A stretch of DNA of 5,753 nucleotides from JAAYDY01 sp964500225 (GCA_964500225.1 CAZCOA010000075.1:1-5753); one strand, 5' to 3'. Shown: positions 1-5,753, counted from the first letter of the stretch. Numbers and translations are program-made. The notes: generated from the letters alone by a model not told the origin.

Positions 1-1709
1 CCGAGCGGGCCCGCGACCTGCTGGAGAACATCATGGTCTGGCTGGAGACCAACCCGCTCCTCGGCGAGGATTTTCCCGAGGTCTGCTACCCCATCCGGTG
101 CCTCGAGCGGATCACCAACCGGCAGAAGGGCCAGAAGCACCAGGGCGAGCCGACGCGCATCGAGTGGACCTCGGACAAGATCGTCCTGCCGACCATCACC
201 GGGAGCCGCGCGTCGGGCGTCGTCGTCTCCTGCTCCGGCATGAAGGGCTCGGACATCCGCGGCCAGAACCACGCCCGGGCCGACGGCCGGGTGGTGCGGC
301 CGCAGCTGGTGCTCGTGGACGACCCGCAGACGACCGAGTCCGCCTGGTCGCCCTCGCAGAGCCAGCGGCGCGAGGCCATCCTCGCCGGGGACGTGCTGGG
401 CATGGCCGGGCCGGGCAGGAAGATCGCAGGCCTGATGGCCTGCACCGTCATCCGGCCCGACGACATGGCCGATCGGCTCCTCGACCGCGACAAGCATCCC
501 GAGTGGCAGGGGGAACGGACCAAGATGGTCTACGCCTTCCCGACCAGCGAGAAGCTGTGGGCGCGATACGCGGAACTCAGGAACGACTCGCTCCGTAACG
601 ATGGCGACGGCATGGAGGCCACGGAGTTCTACCGTCGCAACCGCGAGGCCATGGACGCCGGGGCCCAGGTTGCCTGGCCGGAGCGGTACAACGAGGACGA
701 GCTCTCCGCCGTGCAGCATGCCATGAACCTGAAGCTCCGGGACGAGGCGGCCTTCTTCGCCGAGTACCAGAACGAGCCGGTCGTTGAGCAGGTCGGCGAG
801 GAGATGCTGACCGCCGACGAGATCGCCGGGAAGCTGAGCGGCTATGAGCGCGGCATCCTTCCCGTCGCCGCCGGGCACCTCACGATGTTCATCGACGTCC
901 AGCAGAAGGCCCTGTTCTGGATGGTTACGGCATGGGAGGAGTCGTTCACGGGCCACGTCGTCGATTACGGCACGTGGCCGGAGCAGAAGCGGCCCTACTA
1001 CACCTTGAGCGACCTGCGGATGACCATTGCCCGGGCCGTGCCGGGGGCGGGGCTGGAGGGGCAGATCTTTGCGGCACTGGAGCGACTGACGGCGGAGAAG
1101 CTGTCAATGGCCTGGCGGCGCGAGGATGGTGCCGAGATGCGCATCGAACGGTGCCTCATCGACGCCAACTGGGGCCAGTCGACGGATGTCGTCTACCAGT
1201 TCTGCCGCCAGAGTCCCTTCGCGGCGGCGCTCCTGCCGAGCCACGGCAAGTACGTGGGCGCTTCGAGCGTGCCCTTCAGCGAGTACAAGCGGAAGCGCGG
1301 CGACCGCGTGGGGCTGCACTGGCGCATCCCCAACATCATCGGCAAGCGGCAGGTCCGCCACGCCCTGATCGATGCCAACTACTGGAAGTCGTTCGTTCAC
1401 GCCCGCATGGCCGTGGCCATGGGCGATCCGGGGTGCCTGTCGCTCTTCGGCCGCGATGAGGACGTTCACCGCCTGCTGGCCGATCACCTGACGGCCGAGT
1501 ATCGCGTGCGGACGGTGGCCCATGAGCGCATGGTGGACGAGTGGAAGCTGCGGGCCACGCGGCCGGACAACCACTGGCTGGACTGCCTGGTGGGCTGCGC
1601 CGTGGCCGCCAGCATCCAGGGTGTGAGCCTCGCCGGCGTCGAGAGTCGCGCCTCGCAGCCGCGCCGTCGGCTGCGCCTGTCCCAACTCCAGGAGGCTAGA
1701 TCACGATGA
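1..1709 (+). CDS. terL: Phage terminase large subunit (5'-truncated by window edge)
   Basis: This is the DNA-packaging motor: an ATPase that pumps DNA into the procapsid, plus a nuclease that cuts the concatemer. The frame is open to the window edge, with the first whole codon at base 3, so the true start and the Walker A motif lie upstream; 568 residues are visible. Numbered from base 3, the Walker B-like LVLVDDPQ has its Asp pair at residues 106-107. It is followed by a coupling-like segment, ACTVIRPDDMADRLL. The C-terminal half looks like an RNase H-fold nuclease, with acidic candidates at D298 (MFIDVQ), D387 (CLIDANWG) and D527 (NHWLDCLVG). The NHWLDCLVG ending and the lambda-type portal downstream suggest the GpA-like group, but assignment within terminases is inference. 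Its TGA overlaps the ATG of the next gene (ATGA), which implies translational coupling. The methionine at base 33 is internal and is not the likely start. Confidence 0.9.
   Translation, partial: ERARDLLENIMVWLETNPLLGEDFPEVCYPIRCLERITNRQKGQKHQGEPTRIEWTSDKIVLPTITGSRASGVVVSCSGMKGSDIRGQNHARADGRVVRPQLVLVDDPQTTESAWSPSQSQRREAILAGDVLGMAGPGRKIAGLMACTVIRPDDMADRLLDRDKHPEWQGERTKMVYAFPTSEKLWARYAELRNDSLRNDGDGMEATEFYRRNREAMDAGAQVAWPERYNEDELSAVQHAMNLKLRDEAAFFAEYQNEPVVEQVGEEMLTADEIAGKLSGYERGILPVAAGHLTMFIDVQQKALFWMVTAWEESFTGHVVDYGTWPEQKRPYYTLSDLRMTIARAVPGAGLEGQIFAALERLTAEKLSMAWRREDGAEMRIERCLIDANWGQSTDVVYQFCRQSPFAAALLPSHGKYVGASSVPFSEYKRKRGDRVGLHWRIPNIIGKRQVRHALIDANYWKSFVHARMAVAMGDPGCLSLFGRDEDVHRLLADHLTAEYRVRTVAHERMVDEWKLRATRPDNHWLDCLVGCAVAASIQGVSLAGVESRASQPRRRLRLSQLQEARSR
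1690..1695 (+). promoter_or_regulatory. Ribosome-binding site of the zinc-ribbon gene
   Basis: A perfect AGGAGG lies 10 nt before the ATG at 1706, inside the last codons of the terminase. It supports a 59-aa gene that would be easy to overlook. Confidence 0.8.
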
Positions 1710-1885
1710 GTGAAACGAGTGTTGCCGCGGCCCCCCAGGTGCGCCACCCCGGTCTGGTCTGCCGCCAGTGCGGTTGCCGGCACTTCCTGACCGTCTACAC
1801 GCGCCCGCGAGGCGAGACAATCGTGCGCCGCAAACGCTGCCGCAACTGCGGCCACCACGTCCTCACCCGTGAGAGAATCGCCTGA
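1706..1885 (+). CDS. Small NrdR-like zinc-ribbon protein, 59 aa
   Basis: The protein has two CxxC knuckles, C19-x2-C22 and C45-x2-C48, as expected for a four-cysteine zinc ribbon; an extra Cys at 24 follows the first pair. The segment between and after them (TRPRGETIVRRKRC, then CRNCGHHVLTRE) closely follows the N-terminal zinc ribbon of the regulator NrdR, where an Arg-rich stretch leads into CxxCgxRFtTyE. The ATP-cone that NrdR carries after this ribbon is absent, so this is only the nucleic-acid-binding part. Phage Ogr/Delta activators are another small zinc-binding family, but their cysteine spacing differs. The start is fixed by AGGAGG at 1690-1695 and by the ATGA overlap with the terminase stop. 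A role in DNA binding, either as a regulator or as an aid to packaging, is inference. The gene is real on the evidence of its RBS, coupling and paired cysteines; its exact function is unknown. Confidence 0.85.
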   Translation: MSETSVAAAPQVRHPGLVCRQCGCRHFLTVYTRPRGETIVRRKRCRNCGHHVLTRERIA

Positions 1886-1982
1886 CATACCAGATCTGGT
1901 ACGAAGTTCGCTTTGCTCCATTTTCAACACGACAAAAACGCTCCCACTGCAGATGTAGAGGGTGCCGGAAAAGAGGGAGTTC
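1886..1982. other. GC-poorer intergenic spacer with palindrome
   Basis: This is the longest gene-free stretch in the window. Bases 1886-1960 hold 35 G/C of 75, well below the flanking genes. It carries a 14-nt palindrome at its start and the ribosome-binding site of the next gene (GAGGGAG, 1973-1979) at its end. I see no convincing -35/-10 pair and no hairpin followed by a T-run. A promoter or operator is possible but not shown. Confidence 0.5.
1888..1901. repeat. 14-nt perfect palindrome, candidate operator
   Basis: TACCAGATCTGGTA equals its own reverse complement and begins 2 bases after the zinc-ribbon stop codon. A perfect 14-nt palindrome somewhere in a window this size is not very improbable. 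Its placement in the only sizeable spacer, beside a putative DNA-binding protein gene, is what makes it worth recording as a possible protein-binding site. Confidence 0.4.
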
Positions 1983-2180
1983 ATGACCGAGAGTCTCGAC
2001 AGCCGGATCAGTGAAAATGCCTCCGGTCCGCGGAAGGCCGCGGGCGACTCGCACAGCATGGAACAGCACTCGCTGCCGGACCAGATTGCCGCCGACAGGT
2101 ACCTGGAGTCCAAGAAGGCCAGCCGCAGCAAGGGTCTCGGCATCAAGCTCGTCAAGCTCGCGCCGGGAGGGAGCGTCTGA
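1983..2180 (+). CDS. Small pre-portal protein of unknown function, 65 aa
   Basis: I do not recognise this protein by family. It is polar and charged, with no membrane segment or signal peptide. Its middle (DQIAADRYLESKKASRSK) looks helical and its end (GLGIKLVKLAPGGSV) looks like a short beta or extended tail. It sits between terminase and portal, where lambda has the head-completion protein gpW (68 aa), but I see no clear gpW similarity. I chose the ATG at 1983 because GAGGGAG at 1973-1979 sits just upstream at suitable spacing. An in-frame GTG at 1962 would add seven residues but lacks a usable ribosome-binding site. The TGA is followed directly by the ATG of the portal gene, so the two are probably translated together. 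A head-related role is inferred from context only. Confidence 0.75.
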   Translation: MTESLDSRISENASGPRKAAGDSHSMEQHSLPDQIAADRYLESKKASRSKGLGIKLVKLAPGGSV

Positions 2181-3659
2181 ATGTGGCCGTTCCGCAAGAA
2201 AAGGAAGTCCCGCGCGTCCCTCCCGGCCGCGCTTCAGGCGGACGCGAAGGCGCCGGTCGTCATGCGAGCGCGCTATGATGCGGCTCAGACCACGGCCGAC
2301 AATGCCCGGCACTGGGCCATGGCCGACGCGCTGTCGGCCGACGGCGCCATGTCGCCCGACGTCCGGCGGAAGCTGCGGCAGAACGCCCGCTACGAGGTGG
2401 CCAACAACAGCTATGCCAAGGGCATCGTGCTGACGCTGGCCAACGACTGCGTGGGCACGGGGCCGCGGCTCCAACTGCTGACGAGTGACGGGGAGCTCAA
2501 CAATCGCGTGGAGGAAGCCTTCGCCGATTGGTGCCGGGCGGTCCGCCTGGCCGGCAAGCTCCGCACCATGCGGGCGGCCAAAGCTACTGACGGCGAGACG
2601 TTCGCCGTGCTGACGGCCAACCCGCTCATCGATTCGCCCATCATGCTCGACGTGCAACTCGTGGAGGCCGACCGCGTGGCGGCGCCGTGGGCCTCCCTGA
2701 TGAATGACACCGGCGATGTTGACGGCATCACCCTGGACGCCTGGGGCAACCCGCGAAGCTACTCAATTCTCCGGCAGCACCCCGGCGACCTGTCCGCCTG
2801 GCAGCACGAGTATGACCTGGTGGACGCCTCGTCCGTGATCCACTGGTTCCGTGAGGACCGTCCCGGTCAGCACCGGGGCGTGCCGGAAATCACGCCGGCC
2901 CTGCCGCTCTTCGCCCAGCTGCGCGACTACACGCTGGCGGTGATCGCCGCGGCCGAGACGGCGGCGGATTTCGCGGCGGTGCTCTTTACCGATTCCCCGG
3001 CCAACGGCGAGGCCCAGGCCCTGGAGCCGATGGACATCGTCGCCCTGGAGAAGCGGATGGCGACCGTGCTGCCGGACGGCTGGCGTCTGGGGCAGATCGA
3101 AGCCCAGCAGCCGGCGACGGGTTACGCCGAATTCAAACGCGAGATTCTGAACGAGATCGCGCGGTGCCTGAACCTGCCCTACAACATCGCCGCCTGTAAT
3201 TCCAGCGGCTACAACTACGCCTCCGGCCGGCTGGATCACCAGACCTATTACAAGGCGATTCGTGTCGAGCAGTCGCACCTGGCGGAGGTGGTGCTCGACC
3301 GCATTCTCGCCGTCTGGCTGTACGAGGCGTCGCTGACGGAGGAGTTTTCCATACTGCGCACCGTGCGCAGTATGGCCCACCAGTGGTTCTTCGACGGTTC
3401 GGAGCACGTGGACCCGGCGAAGGAGGCCAACGCCCAGGCGACCCGGCTGACGAGCAACACCACGACGCTGGCCATCGAGTATGCCCGCCAGGGCCGCGAC
3501 TGGGAGACGGAACTCAGGCAGCGGGCCAAAGAGAAGCAACTGATGAAGGAGTTGGGGCTGGTCGAGGAATCCACCCCACCCACCGACCCTGAAGATGATG
3601 ACGAAAGCGACGAGGAAAAGGAGACCGAAACGGATGTCGAAGCACGCCGCGCAGCCTGA
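2181..3659 (+). CDS. Phage portal protein, lambda family
   Basis: The portal is the ring at one vertex of the head through which DNA enters and leaves and on which the capsid is nucleated. The 492-aa length fits the lambda gpB-like family. Seen in order: a basic start (MWPFRKKRKSR); an N-terminal segment with RRKLRQNARYEVANNSYAKG at about residues 62-81, typical of the family's RNNPYAKG-type block; HWFREDRPGQHRGVPEI at about 221-238; and LPYNIAACNSSGYNYASGR at about 332-350, matching the conserved stretch ending in N-Y-S-S-x-R. The C-terminus, from about residue 470, is a run of Asp, Glu and Thr. The start is set by GGAGGGAG ending 7 nt upstream, directly after the previous stop. The 3' end overlaps the protease-capsid gene by 26 nt, and the ribosome-binding site of that gene lies inside this acidic tail. 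A 27-nt palindrome lies within codons about 390-399. Confidence 0.93.
   Translation: MWPFRKKRKSRASLPAALQADAKAPVVMRARYDAAQTTADNARHWAMADALSADGAMSPDVRRKLRQNARYEVANNSYAKGIVLTLANDCVGTGPRLQLLTSDGELNNRVEEAFADWCRAVRLAGKLRTMRAAKATDGETFAVLTANPLIDSPIMLDVQLVEADRVAAPWASLMNDTGDVDGITLDAWGNPRSYSILRQHPGDLSAWQHEYDLVDASSVIHWFREDRPGQHRGVPEITPALPLFAQLRDYTLAVIAAAETAADFAAVLFTDSPANGEAQALEPMDIVALEKRMATVLPDGWRLGQIEAQQPATGYAEFKREILNEIARCLNLPYNIAACNSSGYNYASGRLDHQTYYKAIRVEQSHLAEVVLDRILAVWLYEASLTEEFSILRTVRSMAHQWFFDGSEHVDPAKEANAQATRLTSNTTTLAIEYARQGRDWETELRQRAKEKQLMKELGLVEESTPPTDPEDDDESDEEKETETDVEARRAA
3349..3375. repeat. 27-nt near-perfect palindrome inside the portal gene
   Basis: Two 13-nt arms, CCATACTGCGCAC (3349-3361) and its exact reverse complement (3363-3375), flank a single central C at 3362. 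The arms could form a very stable RNA hairpin or a symmetrical binding site on DNA. The element encodes part of SILRTVRSMA in the portal and includes an ATA isoleucine codon, which stands out among the GC-ending codons around it. No T-run follows, so it is not a standard terminator. Confidence 0.85.
3618..3623 (+). promoter_or_regulatory. Ribosome-binding site that sets the protease-capsid start
   Basis: AAGGAG lies 10 nt before the ATG at 3634. The longer alternative start (ATG at 3595 or 3598) has only a weak purine stretch upstream and would add a basic leader, MMTKATRKRRPKR, made of bases that also encode the portal's acidic tail. The 3634 start is therefore preferred. Confidence 0.75.
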
Positions 3660-5655
3660 ATATCTGCTGTTCCAGTGTCCGCTCACCGTTGAGGCCGCCG
3701 ATGGGGACAACGAGAAGCAGATGCCGCGCTTCCGCATGGTCGCCTACACCGGCGGCACGATGCGGATCGCGGGCTTCCCGCACCCGGTGGTCGTGGACCT
3801 CGAGGGCCTGGCCGTCGACCGCCAGGACATTCCCGTGCGGCTCGATCACAAGCCTCACCAGGGCGTCGGCCACACGCAGAAGGTCGCCATCGAGAACGGC
3901 CAGGTGCTGGCCGAGGGCCTCGTCAGCCGCGACACCTCATGGGCTCGCGACGTGGCGAAGTCCGGCGTCAATGGCTTCCCGTGGCAGGCCTCGATCGGTG
4001 CGGCCGTCGTCGACGCCCAGTTCATCCCCAACGGCCAGCATGTCGTCGTCAACGGACGGACCTTCACCGGGCCGCTGCACGTGGTCCGGCGGGCTGTCCT
4101 CAAGGAAATTTCGTTCGTCGACAGCGGCGCCGACGCCAATACCAGCGCCCGAGTTGCCGCCCAGAACCCCGAGCAGAAGGAGCCGCAGCCCATGGAAGAG
4201 ACCAGCACCGCCGTTGCCGAAGCCGTCGCCACCCAAACGCAGGAGACCCAGACCGAAACCCCCGAGGCTGGTAGCGAGACCGCCCAGCCGGAGCAGCCCG
4301 CGGTCACGCCGACCACGGTGAACGCTACGGCCGCCACCGACAGTGATCCGGTCGTCACGATGCGCCGACAGATGGCTGCCGAGACGCGGCGCGTGGAGGC
4401 TGTTCGCAAGCTCTGCCGCGGCAAGCATCCGGACATCGAGGCCCAGGCCATCGAAGAGGGCTGGGACGAGACGAAGGTCGAGCTCCACGTCCTCCGTGCC
4501 TCGCGGCCCCAGGTGCCGGCGGTGACCTCGCGGCCGCGCAACACCGGCCCGCAGGTTTTCGAGGCCGTGGCCCTGATGGCCGCCGGCTGCCCCATGAGCC
4601 GCATCGAGGCGGCCTACGCCGAGCCGATCCTCGAGGCCGCCGACAAGCTCCGCGGCGTCGGCATCCAGGAGTTCTGCGAGTTGGCCTGCGGGCAGCAGTT
4701 GCCGCGCTACCGGCGGGACGCCAGCGGCTGGCTCCAGGCGGCGTTCTCGACCACCAGCCTGCCGAACATCCTCTCCAACATCGCCAACAAGATGCTTCTG
4801 GAGGGCTACAACTACGTCGAGGATGCCTGGCGCAAGATCGCCCGCATCGCCAGCGTGAACGACTTCAAGGAGCACACCCGCTACCGCATGACGGGGAGTT
4901 TCGAGTTCCAGAAGGTCGGCCCTGACGGCGAACTGAAGCACGGCCGGCTGGGCGAGCAGACCTTCAGTCAGCGGGCCGACACCCACGGCATCATGTTCGC
5001 CCTCACCCGGCAGATGATCATCAACGACGACATGGGCGCGTTCACTGACATCCCCCGGCAGATCGGCATGGGCGCCGCCGAGGCCATCGCCGACGCGGTG
5101 TGGGGCCTGTGGCTCTCCAACCCCACGCAGGCCGACAACAAGGCCTTCTTCCACGCCGATCACAAGAACTACTCGGACGGCGCCGACACGGCCCTGGCCG
5201 TCGATTCGCTGACGGCGGCCGAGGTGATGTTCAGCGAGCAGACCAAGCCGAACAGCCGGCCCCTGGGCATCGCGGCGAGCCTGCTGCTGGTGCCGACGGC
5301 CCTGAAGGTTCCGGCGGAACTCCTGATGAAGAGCGTCAGCCTGAACGAGACGACCACCGCCAACAAGGGCAAGCCAGCGGCCAACCCGCACCTGGGCAAA
5401 TACGAAGTCGTCAGTTCGGTCTACCTGTCCAGCGCCGCCTTCACCGGCTCAAGCTCGAAGGCCTGGTATCTGCTGGCCGACCCGAACCGGCTGCCGGCCA
5501 TCGAGGTCGCGTTCCTGAACGGCGTGGACCGGCCGACGGTCGAGAAGACCGACGCCGACTTCAACACCCTCGGCGTGCAGTTCCGGGGCTACATCGACTT
5601 CGGCGTCCGCGAGCAGGATTACCGTGGGGCGCTGAAGATGAAGGGCGAGGCCTGA
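3634..5655 (+). CDS. Prohead protease-major capsid protein fusion
   Basis: One 673-aa ORF (numbered from ATG 3634) holds several parts. Residues about 15-180 resemble an HK97-type (assemblin-fold) prohead protease: H72 in RLDHKPHQGVG, S120 in FPWQASIGA, and LKEISFVDSGADANTSA with E158 and D163, the usual positions of the His and Ser and of the conserved EISFVD block. Residues about 181-242 are a Thr/Glu/Ala/Pro/Gln-rich acidic linker. Residues about 243-350 are helical and charged (RRQMAAETRRVEAVRKLC, then IEEGWDETKVE), possibly a scaffold or delta-like domain. From about residue 370 it matches Mu gpT-like major capsid proteins: LPNILSNIANKMLLEGY at 376, IINDDMGAFTDIP at 462 and FHADHKN at 506. 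Such protease/capsid fusions are a known annotation class in phages. The protein would form the shell and mature it by cleavage, and the protease is presumably released by self-processing. An internal start at 4192 may give a separate capsid product. Confidence 0.9.
   Translation: MSKHAAQPEYLLFQCPLTVEAADGDNEKQMPRFRMVAYTGGTMRIAGFPHPVVVDLEGLAVDRQDIPVRLDHKPHQGVGHTQKVAIENGQVLAEGLVSRDTSWARDVAKSGVNGFPWQASIGAAVVDAQFIPNGQHVVVNGRTFTGPLHVVRRAVLKEISFVDSGADANTSARVAAQNPEQKEPQPMEETSTAVAEAVATQTQETQTETPEAGSETAQPEQPAVTPTTVNATAATDSDPVVTMRRQMAAETRRVEAVRKLCRGKHPDIEAQAIEEGWDETKVELHVLRASRPQVPAVTSRPRNTGPQVFEAVALMAAGCPMSRIEAAYAEPILEAADKLRGVGIQEFCELACGQQLPRYRRDASGWLQAAFSTTSLPNILSNIANKMLLEGYNYVEDAWRKIARIASVNDFKEHTRYRMTGSFEFQKVGPDGELKHGRLGEQTFSQRADTHGIMFALTRQMIINDDMGAFTDIPRQIGMGAAEAIADAVWGLWLSNPTQADNKAFFHADHKNYSDGADTALAVDSLTAAEVMFSEQTKPNSRPLGIAASLLLVPTALKVPAELLMKSVSLNETTTANKGKPAANPHLGKYEVVSSVYLSSAAFTGSSSKAWYLLADPNRLPAIEVAFLNGVDRPTVEKTDADFNTLGVQFRGYIDFGVREQDYRGALKMKGEA
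4177..4194 (+). promoter_or_regulatory. Internal ribosome-binding site and in-frame ATG between protease and capsid parts
   Basis: AAGGAG (4177-4182) stands 9 nt before an in-frame ATG (4192-4194, residue M187). This is as good as the signals of the annotated starts here. The ATG falls just after the protease domain ends and before the low-complexity linker. Initiation there would give a 487-aa scaffold-plus-capsid protein without protease, ending at the same stop. The sequence signal is directly seen; its use in the cell is inference. Confidence 0.5.
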
Positions 5656-5681
5656 GCCTCGCCGCGTCCTTTCGGGCGGCG
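5644..5681 (+). promoter_or_regulatory. Two mutually exclusive hairpins at the capsid stop codon
   Basis: The first hairpin pairs GGCGAGGC (5644-5651) with GCCTCGCC (5656-5663). It is a perfect 8-bp stem whose CTGA loop contains the capsid stop codon. The second pairs CGCCGC (5660-5665) with GCGGCG (5676-5681), with two further C-G pairs inside. The two share bases 5660-5663 and cannot form together. No T-run follows either one, so a classical intrinsic terminator is not supported; an mRNA 3'-end block, attenuator or translational brake is possible. Confidence 0.45.
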
Positions 5682-5700
5682 GTGATTCCCTCTAACCAAC

Positions 5701-5706
5701 AAGGAG
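5701..5706 (+). promoter_or_regulatory. Ribosome-binding site of the decoration-protein gene
   Basis: AAGGAG lies 9 nt before the ATG at 5716, in a GC-poorer stretch with little base pairing. This marks a highly translated start, as expected for a protein needed in hundreds of copies. Confidence 0.8.
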
Positions 5707-5715
5707 CAAGTGACG

Positions 5716-5753
5716 ATGGCGACGCGATTCGTGCATGACGGCAAGAGTGTGGA
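5716..5753 (+). CDS. Probable DUF2190 capsid decoration protein (3'-truncated)
   Basis: Only 12 whole codons are visible: MATRFVHDGKSV, then an incomplete codon beginning GA (Asp or Glu). The opening resembles DUF2190 proteins, small capsid cement proteins that commonly start MA-x-x-F/Y-V-x-x-G and are usually encoded right after the major capsid gene. Such proteins bind the outside of the expanded head and stabilise it. The start is firm (AAGGAG with 9-nt spacing). The family call rests on a short N-terminus and on position, so it is probable rather than certain. Confidence 0.65.
   Translation, partial: MATRFVHDGKSV

Noticed and set aside
86..523. Open frames on the minus strand opposite the terminase (86-523, 1104-1685, 1484-2197).
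   Set aside because: They lie antisense to clearly conserved protein-coding sequence, have Arg/Ala/Gly-rich products without recognisable motifs, and are the usual result of few stop codons in GC-rich DNA.
1654..1675. An 8-bp hairpin (CGCAGCCG/CGGCTGCG, 6-nt loop) near the end of the terminase gene.
   Set aside because: It lies within coding sequence in GC-rich DNA and has no T-run. Such stems are expected by chance, and it does not cover the ribosome-binding site at 1690.
1913..1941. A sigma70-like promoter with TTGCTC as -35 in the spacer before the small pre-portal gene.
   Set aside because: No acceptable -10 element follows at the right distance, so it cannot be supported by sequence alone.
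1962..1982. GTG at 1962 as the start of the small pre-portal protein.
   Set aside because: It has no properly spaced ribosome-binding site, while the ATG at 1983 has GAGGGAG just upstream.
3611..3625. A programmed frameshift joining portal and protease at the AAAAGGAG stretch.
   Set aside because: There is no classical heptamer slippery sequence, and the A-rich run is explained by the ribosome-binding site of the ATG at 3634.
3937..5391. A 484-codon open frame on the minus strand opposite the protease-capsid gene.
   Set aside because: It is long, but its product is a Gly/Val/Leu/Arg/His-rich shadow, while the + strand frame matches protease and gpT-like capsid motifs along its whole length.
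5100..5738. A + strand frame running past the capsid stop and over the next gene's start.
   Set aside because: It has a low-complexity Arg/Gly/Pro composition, no ribosome-binding site, and overlaps two better supported genes in other frames.
1..5753. CRISPR array, tRNA, insertion sequence or attachment site.
   Set aside because: No spaced direct repeats, cloverleaf-like sequence, transposase motif or duplicated integration core was seen; nearly the whole window is occupied by phage head genes.

Overview
The window is a piece of the head-assembly (virion morphogenesis) module of a tailed phage or prophage. All genes lie on the + strand and are tightly packed. The DNA is GC-rich (roughly two thirds G+C by eye), and the start codons are served by strong AGGAGG/AAGGAG ribosome-binding sites, so the host is a high-GC bacterium. 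The style of the terminase, the small gene before the portal and the capsid fusion resembles proviruses I associate with Planctomycetes-type genomes. That host guess rests on memory of similar proteins and is weak. No integrase, attachment site, tRNA or host gene is visible, so a prophage cannot be told from a free phage here.

Layout: (1) 1-1709, large terminase subunit, 5' end missing. (2) 1706-1885, a 59-aa NrdR-like zinc ribbon overlapping the terminase stop by ATGA. (3) 1886-1982, a spacer poorer in GC than its surroundings, with a 14-nt perfect palindrome. (4) 1983-2180, a 65-aa unrecognised protein in the position that gpW holds in lambda. (5) 2181-3659, lambda-family portal protein, starting at the base after the previous stop. 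(6) 3634-5655, one long ORF that fuses an HK97-type prohead protease, an acidic Thr/Glu/Ala/Pro/Gln-rich linker, a helical scaffold-like segment and a Mu gpT-like major capsid protein. (7) 5656-5715, a short spacer with two competing hairpins around the capsid stop. (8) 5716 to the window end, the start of a probable DUF2190 capsid decoration protein.

The genes would work together as follows. The capsid protein assembles a procapsid on the portal ring with the help of the scaffold-like segment, the protease matures the shell, the terminase threads DNA through the portal, and the decoration protein stabilises the expanded head. The most interesting point is a second, very good ribosome-binding site with an in-frame ATG at 4192, exactly at the protease/linker boundary. 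It could yield protease-free scaffold-capsid protein from the same gene, much as lambda Nu3 is made from within gene C. A 27-nt near-perfect palindrome inside the portal gene is the second unusual element.
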